NCBI RefSeq assembly: GCF_900120295.1
Contig: NZ_LT635469.1
Coordinates: forward strand, 558,001 to 622,000
Reading direction: 5' to 3'
Length of the DNA stretch: 64,000 nt
Origin: Blautia sp. Marseille-P3201T
Lineage (GTDB): Bacteria > Bacillota > Clostridia > Lachnospirales > Lachnospiraceae
Shown: piece after piece, positions 46,194 to 54,572 of the stretch
How positions within the stretch are numbered: the stretch's first letter is position 1
Layout of the letters: every line of letters starts with the position of its first letter
Notes under the pieces: model-generated
What the model saw: the letters and a program-made list of their open reading frames with translations, nothing else
The model's database searches: none
What the model was told of the DNA's origin: nothing
Translations under genes and position numbers: made by a program

Positions 46194-46986
46194 AGATATT
46201 ACCATAGGACAATACTATCCGGCAGACTCTGTTCTGCACCGTCTGGATCCCAGAACGAAATTTATTGGTACATTTATTTACTTGGTTTCTCTTTTTGTAG
46301 CAGACTCTTTCTGGGGATATGTAATTGCTACCTGCTTTTTAGCCGGACTGATTATTTTATCCAAAGTACCGGTAAAATTTATGCTCAAAGGTTTGAAACC
46401 GTTGTTTATTATTCTGTTAATTACAGTAGTATTTAATTTGTTTTTAGTGCCTGGGGAAGTTATTTGGAGTTTCGGATTTTTGAAACTTACCAAAGAAGGT
46501 ATTGCACAGGCAATTAAAATCGGTATTCGCCTGATTTACCTGGTTATTGGCTCTTCGATTATGACACTGACAACCACACCAAATCAGCTTACAGACGGAT
46601 TGGAAAGAATTTTACACCCGTTAAATAAAATTCATGTGCCGGTACATGAAATTTCCATGATGATGTCTATTGCGCTGCGTTTTATTCCTATCTTGTTAGA
46701 AGAAACAGATAAGATTATGAAAGCACAGATTGCCCGTGGAGCAGATTTTGAAAGCGGTAATTTAATCCAAAAGGCGAAGGGATTAATTCCACTTTTAGTT
46801 CCATTGTTTATTTCTGCTTTTCGACGTGCAGATGATTTGGCAATGGCTATGGAAGCAAGATGCTACCATGGAGGTGATGACAGAACACAGATGAAACCGC
46901 TGGTATATAAGTCCAGAGATTATGTGGCTTATGGAATTGTGATTGTGTATCTGGGGATTGACATTGCTGTGCGTGTGCTTCTGTAG
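46186..46986 (+). CDS. ecfT: Energy-coupling factor transporter transmembrane protein
   Basis: 266 aa with about five helices and the two coupling-helix signatures of the family, AQIARGADFE and AMEARCYHGG (the Ala-Arg-Gly type motifs). It starts eight bases before the ecfA2 stop. It joins the two ATPases to interchangeable S components in the membrane. Confidence 0.95.
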   Translation: MIRDITIGQYYPADSVLHRLDPRTKFIGTFIYLVSLFVADSFWGYVIATCFLAGLIILSKVPVKFMLKGLKPLFIILLITVVFNLFLVPGEVIWSFGFLKLTKEGIAQAIKIGIRLIYLVIGSSIMTLTTTPNQLTDGLERILHPLNKIHVPVHEISMMMSIALRFIPILLEETDKIMKAQIARGADFESGNLIQKAKGLIPLLVPLFISAFRRADDLAMAMEARCYHGGDDRTQMKPLVYKSRDYVAYGIVIVYLGIDIAVRVLL

Positions 46987-47001
46987 GAAAAGGAGTATGT
47001 T

Positions 47002-47739
47002 ATGAAACGTGTGAAGCTGACTGTGGCTTATGATGGGACAAATTATTGTGGCTGGCAGGTGCAGCCAAATGGCATAACGGTTCAGGAAATTTTAAATCAG
47101 TGCTTGTCTGAGTTTACAGGAGAGAAAATAGAAACCATTGGAGCCAGTCGGACAGATGCCGGTGTACATGCTCTGGGGAATGTGGCAGTATTTGATACAG
47201 AAATGAGAATGCCGGGAGATAAATTTTCTTTTGCATTAAATCAAAGACTGCCGGAGGATATACGCATTCAGAAATCAGAAGAAGTAGAAATGGATTTCCA
47301 TCCTCGCTATGTAAAAAGCGAAAAAACTTATGAATACCATATTTTAAACCGTCGTTTCCCAATTCCTACGGAGCGGTTTTATTCTCATTTTACCTACATT
47401 CCTTTAGATATAGAAAGAATGAGAGAGGCGGCATCCTATCTGATAGGAGAACATGATTTTAAAAGCTTTTGCGGTACAGGAGCACAGGTAAAAACCACGG
47501 TACGAACAGTAAAAGAAATTCAAATTGAGAAAAATGAAGATAAAATTACTATTCGCATTACTGGAGAAGGCTTTCTGTATAATATGGTTCGAATTATAGC
47601 CGGAACTCTTATGGACATTGGAGGAGGGCTGTATCCACCGGAAAAAATGCAGGAAATTTTAGCTGCAAAAGACAGAAAAAAAGCAGGGCCTACAGCACCT
47701 GCAAGGGGACTTACTTTAATAGGAATTCAATATTTTTAA
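47002..47739 (+). CDS. truA: tRNA pseudouridine(38-40) synthase
   Basis: 245 aa. It has the N-terminal VAYDGTNYCGWQVQPN, the catalytic Asp52 in GASRTDAGVHALGN, and the C-terminal FLYNMVRIIAGTL. It modifies the anticodon stem-loop of many tRNAs. It lies 15 bases after ecfT, the standard ecf-truA arrangement, and ends before a long hairpin. Confidence 0.97.
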   Translation: MKRVKLTVAYDGTNYCGWQVQPNGITVQEILNQCLSEFTGEKIETIGASRTDAGVHALGNVAVFDTEMRMPGDKFSFALNQRLPEDIRIQKSEEVEMDFHPRYVKSEKTYEYHILNRRFPIPTERFYSHFTYIPLDIERMREAASYLIGEHDFKSFCGTGAQVKTTVRTVKEIQIEKNEDKITIRITGEGFLYNMVRIIAGTLMDIGGGLYPPEKMQEILAAKDRKKAGPTAPARGLTLIGIQYF

Positions 47740-47745
47740 AAAATT

Positions 47746-47803
47746 AAGAACCTCTCATAGAATATTAAGTGTTGAAAAACACGAAATTCTATGGGAGGTT
47801 CTT
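47746..47803. terminator. Long hairpin between truA and the convergent YitT gene
   Basis: AAGAACCTCTCATAGAAT and ATTCTATGGGAGGTTCTT pair over 18 positions with one wobble or mismatch. The T tract lies on the minus-strand side, so it is chiefly the terminator of the YitT gene and may serve both. Confidence 0.8.
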
Positions 47804-47811
47804 GTGAATAT

Positions 47812-48684
47812 TTAATGAGGTTTAAAGCCCTCGCCCAGTACTTCATTAGACTCCATAATGATAATAAAGGCTTTGGGATCGATTTCTTTTACAGCATTGC
47901 GAATACTGTACATCTGTTTGTTGTTACATGCACACATAACTACATCTTTTTTTTCACCGGAATAACTTCCTTCAGCCTTCAGGAAAGTAGCTCCACGGGC
48001 TGTGACTTCATCAATTTTCTGTGCTACTTCTTTGGCATAGTCGGTGACAATCAATGTCATCTTTCCGGCATCAATTCCATACATTACCTTGTCTACAACA
48101 GTTGATAAAAGGAAACTGATAATCATACCGTAAATTAAACTGTCGATATCTTTAGAAACAATGGCAGTTCCTAAAAGAACAATCAAAGCGTCCATAACAA
48201 ATGCGATTTTTCCTAAAGTGAGATGAGGATTTAAAGCTTTTAAAGTAAGCATAACAAAATCAGCACCTCCTGTAGAAGAGTCACGCATATAAATCAGGGC
48301 AAATCCCAAACCGGATAAAACACCGGTGCAGATTGCTGCCAGCATTCGGTCACCTTGATAGACGGGAAACAGGGGCGCGGTGTAATCCATAAGGAAAGAG
48401 GTAATAATAATTGTACGTATAGAACGTAAAAAGAAATCACGTCCTAAAATACGAAAACAGCAAAGTGCAATGGGAATATTTAAGAGTAAAGCTACTTTAC
48501 CAATGGGCAATCCCCAAAGATGGTAGAAAATTAAGGCAATTCCGTTGAGACCGACAACTGGGAATTCCGATGCTGCGGCGAAGTTATAAGTGGCAAGTGC
48601 AATCAGTACGCCGCCTAAAATATCGATAGAAATGTCTATGCTCCATTTCTTTACATACCACATAGTTGGATGATTTTTTTTCAT
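47812..48684 (-). CDS. YitT family membrane protein (DUF161/DUF2179)
   Basis: 290 aa with five or six helices in the first 170 residues (GGVLIALATYNFAAASEF, LSGLGFALIYMRDSSTGGADF) and a soluble C-terminal DUF2179 domain (ATFLKAEGSYSGEKKDVVMC). The molecular role of the family is not established. AAAGGAGGG precedes the ATG. Single gene. Confidence 0.88.
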   Translation of the reverse strand: MKKNHPTMWYVKKWSIDISIDILGGVLIALATYNFAAASEFPVVGLNGIALIFYHLWGLPIGKVALLLNIPIALCCFRILGRDFFLRSIRTIIITSFLMDYTAPLFPVYQGDRMLAAICTGVLSGLGFALIYMRDSSTGGADFVMLTLKALNPHLTLGKIAFVMDALIVLLGTAIVSKDIDSLIYGMIISFLLSTVVDKVMYGIDAGKMTLIVTDYAKEVAQKIDEVTARGATFLKAEGSYSGEKKDVVMCACNNKQMYSIRNAVKEIDPKAFIIIMESNEVLGEGFKPH

Positions 48685-48830
48685 AATGATGCCCTCCTTT
48701 GGCTGAAAAGAAAAAGCGTGTACGAATTATACAAATATAATCCGCAAACGCTCTTTTCCACTACTAGTATACACAGAAAAAGTGAAAAAGGTCAAGTGTT
48801 TGAAAAAATTAGTACAGAAAAGGGGAGAAA

Positions 48831-49694
48831 GTGTGGAGAAAATATTATTTGTTTGCTATACTGTATTTTATAGAATTCCTCTGTAAAGTGGAGGAAAACT
48901 GTAAGGGATTTTTGGAACGTGTGCTTCCTATTAAAATTAATTATGTGGAAATCAACACAGAGAAAAATATTGTTTACCATCCGGAGTATAAAGGCGTTCG
49001 TCTGGATGTTTATGCAAAAGATGAAAACAATACACGTTACAATATAGAGATGCAGGTATTAAAACAACCGGCATTAGGACGCAGAAGTCGTTACTATCAA
49101 AGCCAGATGGATATGGAGCTTTTGGCAAAAGGATGTGAATATGAAGAACTTCCTGATAGCTATGTAATTTTTCTCTGCGACTTTGATCCTTTTGGTGAAA
49201 GGAAATACCGATATACTTTTCGTACAATCTGTGAGGAAACGGAGAAAGCTTCTCTAAAAGACGGGCGGTGTATTGTGTTTTTAAATACTTGCGGAAAAAA
49301 TGAAGAAAATATACCACAGGAATTACTTTCTTTTCTGAAATTTGTGCATGCAGACTTAAAAGAAAGCCAGAAAGACTTTCAAGATGATTATGTAAGACAG
49401 GTACAGAAATCAGTTACAGATATTAAAGCAAGCAGGGAAATGGAGGAGAGATTTATGCTTTTAGAAGAACTGCTGAAAGACGAACACAGGCAAGGCGTTC
49501 AGGAGGGTATTCAAAAAGGTGAATTGAAAGCGACAAGAGAGATACTCGAGATGACACTGGAAAGATTTGGACAATTACCGAAAAGTTTTTTAACAACATT
49601 ATATGAACAGCAGGATATTGAGTTAATCAGAAACTGGATACAGACAGCATTAACCGTGAAGTCCTTGGATGAATTTATTTCTAATATACACTAG
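48831..49694 (+). CDS. PD-(D/E)XK nuclease family transposase-like protein (Rpn type), eroded N-terminus
   Basis: 287 aa. The core GFLERVLPIKI, YHPEYKGVRLDVYAKDENNTRYNIEMQ (over two stretches; Asp and E-x-Q of the nuclease site) and SRYYQSQMDMELLAKG is typical of this family. The Lys/Glu-rich C-terminus carries GVQEGIQKGELKATREI. The first 20 residues (MWRKYYLFAILYF...) do not match the usual opening, and the GTG start is unusual, so the 5' end may have decayed. A related broken gene lies at 22488. Confidence 0.7.
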   Translation: MWRKYYLFAILYFIEFLCKVEENCKGFLERVLPIKINYVEINTEKNIVYHPEYKGVRLDVYAKDENNTRYNIEMQVLKQPALGRRSRYYQSQMDMELLAKGCEYEELPDSYVIFLCDFDPFGERKYRYTFRTICEETEKASLKDGRCIVFLNTCGKNEENIPQELLSFLKFVHADLKESQKDFQDDYVRQVQKSVTDIKASREMEERFMLLEELLKDEHRQGVQEGIQKGELKATREILEMTLERFGQLPKSFLTTLYEQQDIELIRNWIQTALTVKSLDEFISNIH

Positions 49695-49714
49695 TCAAAA
49701 ATCAAGTCAAAATA

Positions 49715-49757
49715 CCTGCAAATCTTTGCAATTTATTTATCACAGAAGATTTGCAGG
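49715..49757. terminator. 12-bp perfect inverted repeat after the nuclease-family gene
   Basis: CCTGCAAATCTT and AAGATTTGCAGG with a 19-base loop. No T tract follows on the plus strand. The rest of the 311-base gap to the next gene is AT-rich up to the promoter at 49870. Confidence 0.5.
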
Positions 49758-49869
49758 AAAATCAAAAACATTTCAAAGCCATTTCAGGCAAAAATTCAAA
49801 AAAAACAGAGGAATTCTATTTTAAATTTTATTGTTTAATATAAGAAGTATGAGAGAAAAAGAAAGATTA

Positions 49870-49899
49870 TTGTAAAAGATTTAGAAGATGTGGTATAAT
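49870..49899 (+). promoter_or_regulatory. Extended -10 promoter of the small membrane protein gene
   Basis: TGGTATAAT at 49891-49899 is an extended -10, with TTGTAA 18 bases upstream. Transcription should begin near 49906, within the first of three adjoining palindromes. Confidence 0.7.
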
Positions 49900-49957
49900 A
49901 ATTGCACGATGTGCAATTCAAGCCAAAGGAATTGGCTTGCCGCCACAAGAGTGGCGG
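49900..49957 (+). promoter_or_regulatory. Three abutting perfect hairpins in the promoter and leader
   Basis: AATTGCAC-GAT-GTGCAATT (49900-49918), CAAGCCAA-AGGAA-TTGGCTTG (49919-49939) and CCGCCAC-AAGA-GTGGCGG (49940-49957) follow each other without spacing. The first covers the likely transcription start and may be an operator; the other two would be at the 5' end of the RNA, about 50 bases before the start codon. Confidence 0.7.
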
Positions 49958-50004
49958 ATTATACCGTCAAGCTAATAAAAATATTTTTGTAAGGAGATTT
50001 TAAC

Positions 50005-50268
50005 ATGAGTCAGGAAAAAGTAGATAGATATAAAAAAGAGAAAGCAAACCGTGCCAAAATCCAAAAGAAGGAGAAAAGGGTTTTATTTTTAGAAAAGTGT
50101 GCGATTGCAGCAGTTTGTGTAGTTGCAATAGGCTGGATTGGATATTCTGCATATAATTTGGCAATGAGACCGGATCCAAATGAAGCACAGGAAGTTGTTA
50201 CAACAGAAATGGATGTTACAGCTTTAAATGATTATTTAGCAGGACTTTCCACAGAGGAAGCGGAATAA
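50005..50268 (+). CDS. Small single-pass membrane protein of unknown function
   Basis: 87 aa: a strongly basic N-terminus (RYKKEKANRAKIQKKEKR), one transmembrane helix (about residues 32-54) and an acidic external tail. AAGGAG precedes the ATG. No family is recognised. It is led by a promoter with unusual structure and followed after 16 bases by the nitroreductase gene, so the two may be cotranscribed. Confidence 0.7.
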   Translation: MSQEKVDRYKKEKANRAKIQKKEKRVLFLEKCAIAAVCVVAIGWIGYSAYNLAMRPDPNEAQEVVTTEMDVTALNDYLAGLSTEEAE

Positions 50269-50284
50269 ATAAAAGGGTGAGTTT

Positions 50285-51022
50285 ATGGAAAACCGTACAA
50301 TACAAGAACTTTTTTTAAGAAAATCCGTAAGAGTATTTTCTGATGAAAAGATTACAGAAGAGGAAAAGAGATTAATTTTAGAAGCAGCAATACAGGCACC
50401 CACAGCAGGGAATATGTCTTTGTTTACTATTCTGGATATTCAGTCACAGGAGGTTAAAAATATTCTTGCAAAGAGATGTGATAATCAAAATTTTATTGCA
50501 GAAGCCCCTGTAGTACTGGTGTTTCTGGCCGATTATCAGAGATGGTGTGATGTATTAGAAAGTTATGAAATGAAAATTTCTCCAATGGGCGAAGGTGATT
50601 TGTTCTTAGCAATGCAGGATTGTATCATTGCAGCACAGAATGCAGTTGTGGCAGCAGAGTCTATGGGAATAGGTTCCTGTTATATTGGAGATATTCTGGA
50701 AAATTACGAGGAAAATCAAAAACTTCTGAATTTACCCAAATATGTGCTGCCTATTTCCATGCTGGTTTTGGGAAGACCTACGAAACAGCAGAAAAATCGA
50801 ACAAAGCCGGAACGTTTTAAAGTGGAAGATATAGTTTTTACAGATACTTATCCAGATAAAGACACAAAAGAAACAAGGGAAGCATTTAAGCGAAAACTAA
50901 ATGTAAGCGATATGGAATTGAAGGAGCGTCTTGAGAGATACAGTAAAAGAAAATTTGAAGCTGAGTTTCGTATGGAAATGAACCGTTCATCAAAGGCAAT
51001 GATAGACAGCTGGAATAAGTAA
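50285..51022 (+). CDS. Nitroreductase family flavoprotein
   Basis: 245 aa FMN-dependent oxidoreductase: RKSVRVFSDEKITEEE (FMN phosphate Arg/Ser), QAPTAGNMSLFTILDI, DCIIAAQNAVVAAESMGIGSCYIGDI (over two stretches) and VLGRPTKQQKNRTKPERF, the NfsA-like extended form. It reduces nitro compounds or quinones; the physiological substrate is unknown. Ends in a strong terminator. Confidence 0.88.
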   Translation: MENRTIQELFLRKSVRVFSDEKITEEEKRLILEAAIQAPTAGNMSLFTILDIQSQEVKNILAKRCDNQNFIAEAPVVLVFLADYQRWCDVLESYEMKISPMGEGDLFLAMQDCIIAAQNAVVAAESMGIGSCYIGDILENYEENQKLLNLPKYVLPISMLVLGRPTKQQKNRTKPERFKVEDIVFTDTYPDKDTKETREAFKRKLNVSDMELKERLERYSKRKFEAEFRMEMNRSSKAMIDSWNK

Positions 51023-51037
51023 AGACTACAAAAAATA

Positions 51038-51060
51038 GCACCGCATAAGCGGTGCCTTTT
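51038..51060. terminator. Bidirectional terminator between nitroreductase and cold-shock genes
   Basis: GCACCGC-ATAA-GCGGTGC flanked by an A run and a T run. Confidence 0.92.
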
Positions 51061-51090
51061 TCTCATTAGAATATTCTAAATGCCGAAAAA

Positions 51091-51291
51091 TTATAATTTT
51101 TCAACGTTAGCAGCCTGCATTCCGCGAGCGCCTTCTGTTAAATCATAACTTACAGCCTGACCTTCTTCTAAAGATTTGAAGCCTTCTCCATTGATTGCAG
51201 AGAAATGTACGAAAACGTCCTGTCCGTCTTCTCCTGTAATAAATCCGTATCCTTTTTCTGCGTTGAACCATTTAACAGTTCCCTTGTTCAT
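51091..51291 (-). CDS. Cold-shock protein, CspA family
   Basis: 66 aa OB-fold RNA chaperone with RNP1 KGYGFITG and RNP2 VFVHFS, beginning [11 protein letters not shown]. It melts RNA structure after cold shock or in growth transitions. It has a leader of about 135 bases with a long hairpin, as is usual for genes of this family. Confidence 0.95.
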   Translation of the reverse strand: MNKGTVKWFNAEKGYGFITGEDGQDVFVHFSAINGEGFKSLEEGQAVSYDLTEGARGMQAANVEKL

Positions 51292-51320
51292 AGTGTTACC
51301 TCCATAAAAATAAAAATGGC

Positions 51321-51408
51321 TGGATAAAAAATTAAATGGTCTTTAGAGATAATATTATGTATAAAAATGATAATATTCTCTCTAAAAACCATTTAATACT
51401 AATATCCA
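51321..51408 (-). promoter_or_regulatory. Long hairpin in the 5' leader of the cold-shock gene
   Basis: Nested arms TGGATA/TATCCA, ATTAAATGGT/ACCATTTAAT and TTAGAGA-AATATTA/TAATATT-TCTCTAA make one long, AT-rich stem over 88 bases between the promoter at 51428 and the start codon at 51291. It could be temperature-sensitive. Confidence 0.7.
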
Positions 51409-51427
51409 ATATATCTTTGACATAGTA

Positions 51428-51456
51428 AGTATATTCCTTTGATGTGTAAAAGTCAA
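51428..51456 (-). promoter_or_regulatory. Promoter of the cold-shock gene
   Basis: On the minus strand TTGACT and TATACT are 17 bases apart. Confidence 0.7.
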
Positions 51457-51469
51457 GGGAAAAGTGTAA

Positions 51470-51498
51470 TTGACGAAAGAAAATGTGTGTGTTACTAT
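51470..51498 (+). promoter_or_regulatory. Promoter of the pyr cluster
   Basis: TTGACG and TACTAT are 17 bases apart, about 35 bases before pyrC; a TATAAT at 51502 is an alternative -10. No PyrR-type attenuator is visible in the short leader. Confidence 0.5.
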
Positions 51499-51530
51499 TT
51501 ATATAATAATCAGAAAGGATATGGAAATCT

Positions 51531-52814
51531 ATGAAAATACTGATTAAAAGAGGACGTATTTTAAACCCATCAGATCAGACTGATAAAGTCGGTGATATTC
51601 TTGTTGAAGATGGTGTAATTAAGGAAATTAAAGAAAAAATAGAATGTCAGGAAACACCTGAAAAAGTTATTGATGCAAAAGGCTGCTATGTAATGCCGGG
51701 ACTGATTGATTTACATGTACATTTACGTGATCCGGGGCTGACTTATAAAGAAGATGTTGTAACAGGTGCAAAAGCAGGTGCAAAAGGTGGATTTACTACA
51801 ATTTTGGCAATGCCCAATACAAAGCCTGTAATTGATTGCGCTGACAGAGTAAATTATGTACACAACAAAGCAAAAGAACTTGCGCCTATTCATGTTCTTC
51901 AGATTGGAGCTGTGACAAAACAGCAAAAAGGAGAGGAACTTGCAGAGATTGAGGATATGATTAAGGCGGGAATTCCTGCAATCAGTGAAGACGGAAAGTC
52001 TGTAATGAACACGAAGCTTTATAAAGAAGCAATGAAAATTGCTGCAAAATACAATATTCCGGTTTTTGCCCATTGTGAGGATCAGAATATGGTAAATGGC
52101 GGCTGTGTAAATGAAGATGAAAAGTCAAAAGAACTGGGACTTCCGGGTATCAGCAACGCAGTAGAAGATATTATTGTGGCAAGAGATATTGTGCTTGCAA
52201 AAGAAACAGGGGCAAGTCTGCATTTATGTCATTGTTCTACGAAAGACAGTGTGCGTATGATTGAACTGGCAAAAGAAGAAAATCTTCCTGTTACAGGTGA
52301 AGTTTGTCCACATCATTTTATTCTTACATCTGATGATATGATTGCGGGTGACACTAATTATAAAATGAACCCTCCACTGCGTACAAAGGAAGACAGAGAT
52401 GCACTTGTAAAAGGTTTAAAAGATGGTGTTTTTGATGTGATCAGTACAGATCATGCACCCCACAGCAGAGAAGAAAAACAGCGTTCCATGACAGAAGCAC
52501 CATTTGGTATAGTAGGATTGGAAACAGCAGCAGCTCTTACTATGACAGAACTGGTACACAAGGGAATTTTAACACCATTGCAGATGGCAGAAAAAATGAG
52601 CTATAATCCGGCAAAGATTATTCATTCAGACAGAGGTCGCTTAGAAGTGGGAAGACCTGCAGATATTACGATTATTGATCCTGAGAGAGAATATGTAATT
52701 GACAGTAATAAATTTGAGTCAAAAGGAAAAAATACACCATTTAATGGAAGAAAAGTAAAAGGTATGGTAAAAGTAACAATCTGTGATGGTGAAATTGCAT
52801 ATATAGAAGAGTAA
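51531..52814 (+). CDS. pyrC: Dihydroorotase
   Basis: 427 aa class I dihydroorotase, closing the ring of carbamoyl-aspartate in pyrimidine synthesis. Zinc ligands: DLHVHLRDPG near residue 60, His in FAHCEDQNM, HLCHCSTKDS, and Asp in STDHAPHSREEK. AAAGGA precedes the ATG. First gene of the pyr cluster; pyrB is not in the window. Confidence 0.96.
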   Translation: MKILIKRGRILNPSDQTDKVGDILVEDGVIKEIKEKIECQETPEKVIDAKGCYVMPGLIDLHVHLRDPGLTYKEDVVTGAKAGAKGGFTTILAMPNTKPVIDCADRVNYVHNKAKELAPIHVLQIGAVTKQQKGEELAEIEDMIKAGIPAISEDGKSVMNTKLYKEAMKIAAKYNIPVFAHCEDQNMVNGGCVNEDEKSKELGLPGISNAVEDIIVARDIVLAKETGASLHLCHCSTKDSVRMIELAKEENLPVTGEVCPHHFILTSDDMIAGDTNYKMNPPLRTKEDRDALVKGLKDGVFDVISTDHAPHSREEKQRSMTEAPFGIVGLETAAALTMTELVHKGILTPLQMAEKMSYNPAKIIHSDRGRLEVGRPADITIIDPEREYVIDSNKFESKGKNTPFNGRKVKGMVKVTICDGEIAYIEE

Positions 52815-52854
52815 AAGAAAAGAGTAAGAAAGAAGAATTATTGGAGGAAAAATC

Positions 52855-53784
52855 ATGATTAACAAACTGACTGCGAAAATTCAGAAAACAAAGGCACCGA
52901 TTGTGGTAGGATTAGATCCAATGTTAAATTACATTCCAAAACACATTCAGGAAAAAGCATTTAAAGAATTTGGGGAAACTTTGGAAGGAGCTGCAGAAGC
53001 AATCTGGCAGTTTAATAAAGAAATTGTAGATAAAACCTATGATTTAATTCCGGCAGTAAAGCCACAGATTGCTATGTATGAACAGTTTGGTATTCCGGGA
53101 ATTATGGCTTTTAAGAAAACAGTAGATTATTGTAAATCTAAAGACCTTGTGGTGATTGGAGACATTAAGCGTGGAGATATCGGTTCTACTTCAGCTGCTT
53201 ATGCAACCGGTCATATTGGAAAAGTACAGATTGGAGCAAATAAAATTGCCCCATTTGACGAAGACTTTGTTACATTAAATCCATATATGGGAGCAGACAG
53301 TATTACACCATTTATTGATGTATGTAAAGAAGAAAAGAAAGGTCTTTTTATTCTTGTAAAAACATCCAACCCTTCCAGTGGAGATTTTCAGGATCAGATG
53401 GTAGGTGACAGACCTGTATATGAATTAGTAGGAGAGAAAGTTGCACAGTGGGGAGAAACCTGCATGGGTGACGATTATAGTTATGTAGGTGCTGTTGTTG
53501 GCGCTACTTATCCTGAAATGGGCAAAACACTCAGAAAGATTATGCCAAAGGCTTATATTCTTGTTCCCGGTTATGGTGCTCAGGGTGGACAGGGTAAAGA
53601 TTTAGTTCATTTCTTTAATGAAGATGGTTTAGGCGCTATTGTAAATTCTTCCCGTGGAATTATTGCAGCTTATAAACAGGAAAAATATGCAAAATTCGGA
53701 GAAGAAAACTTTGCAGATGCGTCAAGAGCAGCAGCAGAGGATATGATTGCAGATATTACAGGAGCGTTGGAAGCTGCAAAATAA
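52855..53784 (+). CDS. pyrF: Orotidine-5'-phosphate decarboxylase
   Basis: 309 aa, the longer type-2 PyrF form. Active site VIGDIKRGDIGSTSAAYA with the Lys/Asp array, substrate loops VGLDPMLNYIP and VPGYGAQGGQG, and the C-terminal NSSRGIIAAY. It makes UMP. GGAGG start signal, 40 bases after pyrC. Confidence 0.96.
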   Translation: MINKLTAKIQKTKAPIVVGLDPMLNYIPKHIQEKAFKEFGETLEGAAEAIWQFNKEIVDKTYDLIPAVKPQIAMYEQFGIPGIMAFKKTVDYCKSKDLVVIGDIKRGDIGSTSAAYATGHIGKVQIGANKIAPFDEDFVTLNPYMGADSITPFIDVCKEEKKGLFILVKTSNPSSGDFQDQMVGDRPVYELVGEKVAQWGETCMGDDYSYVGAVVGATYPEMGKTLRKIMPKAYILVPGYGAQGGQGKDLVHFFNEDGLGAIVNSSRGIIAAYKQEKYAKFGEENFADASRAAAEDMIADITGALEAAK

Positions 53785-53795
53785 GGAGAAGGAAC

Positions 53796-54572
53796 ATGGC
53801 AAAATTAAAGATGACAAGTACAGTGGTAAGTCAGGAAATGATAGCAACAGATATATATAGTTTGTGGCTTCGTGCGGAGGAAATCGCAGTACAGGCAAAA
53901 CCTGGACAGTTTATTTCTGTATACTGTAAAGACTCCGGAAAAATTCTTCCAAGACCAATCAGTATTTGTGAAATTGATAAAGAAAAGGGAATGCTTCGTA
54001 TTGTATATAGAATTGCAGGAGAAGGAACAAAGGAATTTTCTTCTCTTGTAAGCGGAGATACGGTAGATATTTTAGGACCATTGGGAAATGGCTTTCCTAT
54101 GGAAGAAATTAAAGGAAAAAAGGTGTTTATGATGGGTGGAGGAATTGGGGTTCCTCCTATGGTGCAGACTGCCAAAGAAGCAGAAGCAGATGTGACAATC
54201 ATTGCAGGTTATCGTAACAGTGAGATTTTCCTGAAAGAAGATTTGGAAAAGAATGGTCGTCTTGTAGTTGCTACAGAGGATGGAAGCGTAGGAACAAAAG
54301 GAAATGTTATGGATGCTATTCGTGAAAATAATCTTACTGCAGATGTGATTTTTGCCTGTGGTCCAACACCAATGTTGCGGGCAATTAAAAATTATGCGGA
54401 GGAAAACAATATCCTTTGCTATATTTCCATGGAAGAAAAAATGGCATGCGGAGTGGGTGCGTGTCTGGCATGTGTATGTAAATCAAAAGAGGTAGACCAT
54501 CATTCTCATGTACATAATAAGCGAATTTGCAAGGACGGACCGGTCTTTTTAAGTACGGAGGTGGAATTGTAA
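53796..54572 (+). CDS. pyrK: Dihydroorotate dehydrogenase B, electron transfer subunit
   Basis: 258 aa FAD/[2Fe-2S] subunit. It has the FAD-binding PRPISICEID, the NAD-binding GGGIGVPPMVQTAKEA, FACGPTPMLRA, and the C-terminal cluster ligands in MACGVGACLACVCKSK plus RICKDGPVF. It passes electrons between NAD and PyrD. It overlaps pyrD by one base. Confidence 0.96.
   Translation: MAKLKMTSTVVSQEMIATDIYSLWLRAEEIAVQAKPGQFISVYCKDSGKILPRPISICEIDKEKGMLRIVYRIAGEGTKEFSSLVSGDTVDILGPLGNGFPMEEIKGKKVFMMGGGIGVPPMVQTAKEAEADVTIIAGYRNSEIFLKEDLEKNGRLVVATEDGSVGTKGNVMDAIRENNLTADVIFACGPTPMLRAIKNYAEENNILCYISMEEKMACGVGACLACVCKSKEVDHHSHVHNKRICKDGPVFLSTEVEL

Noticed and set aside
51291-51531. PyrR-type attenuator in front of pyrC
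   Set aside because: The leader after the pyrC promoter is only about 30 bases; the large hairpin upstream belongs to the divergent cold-shock gene.
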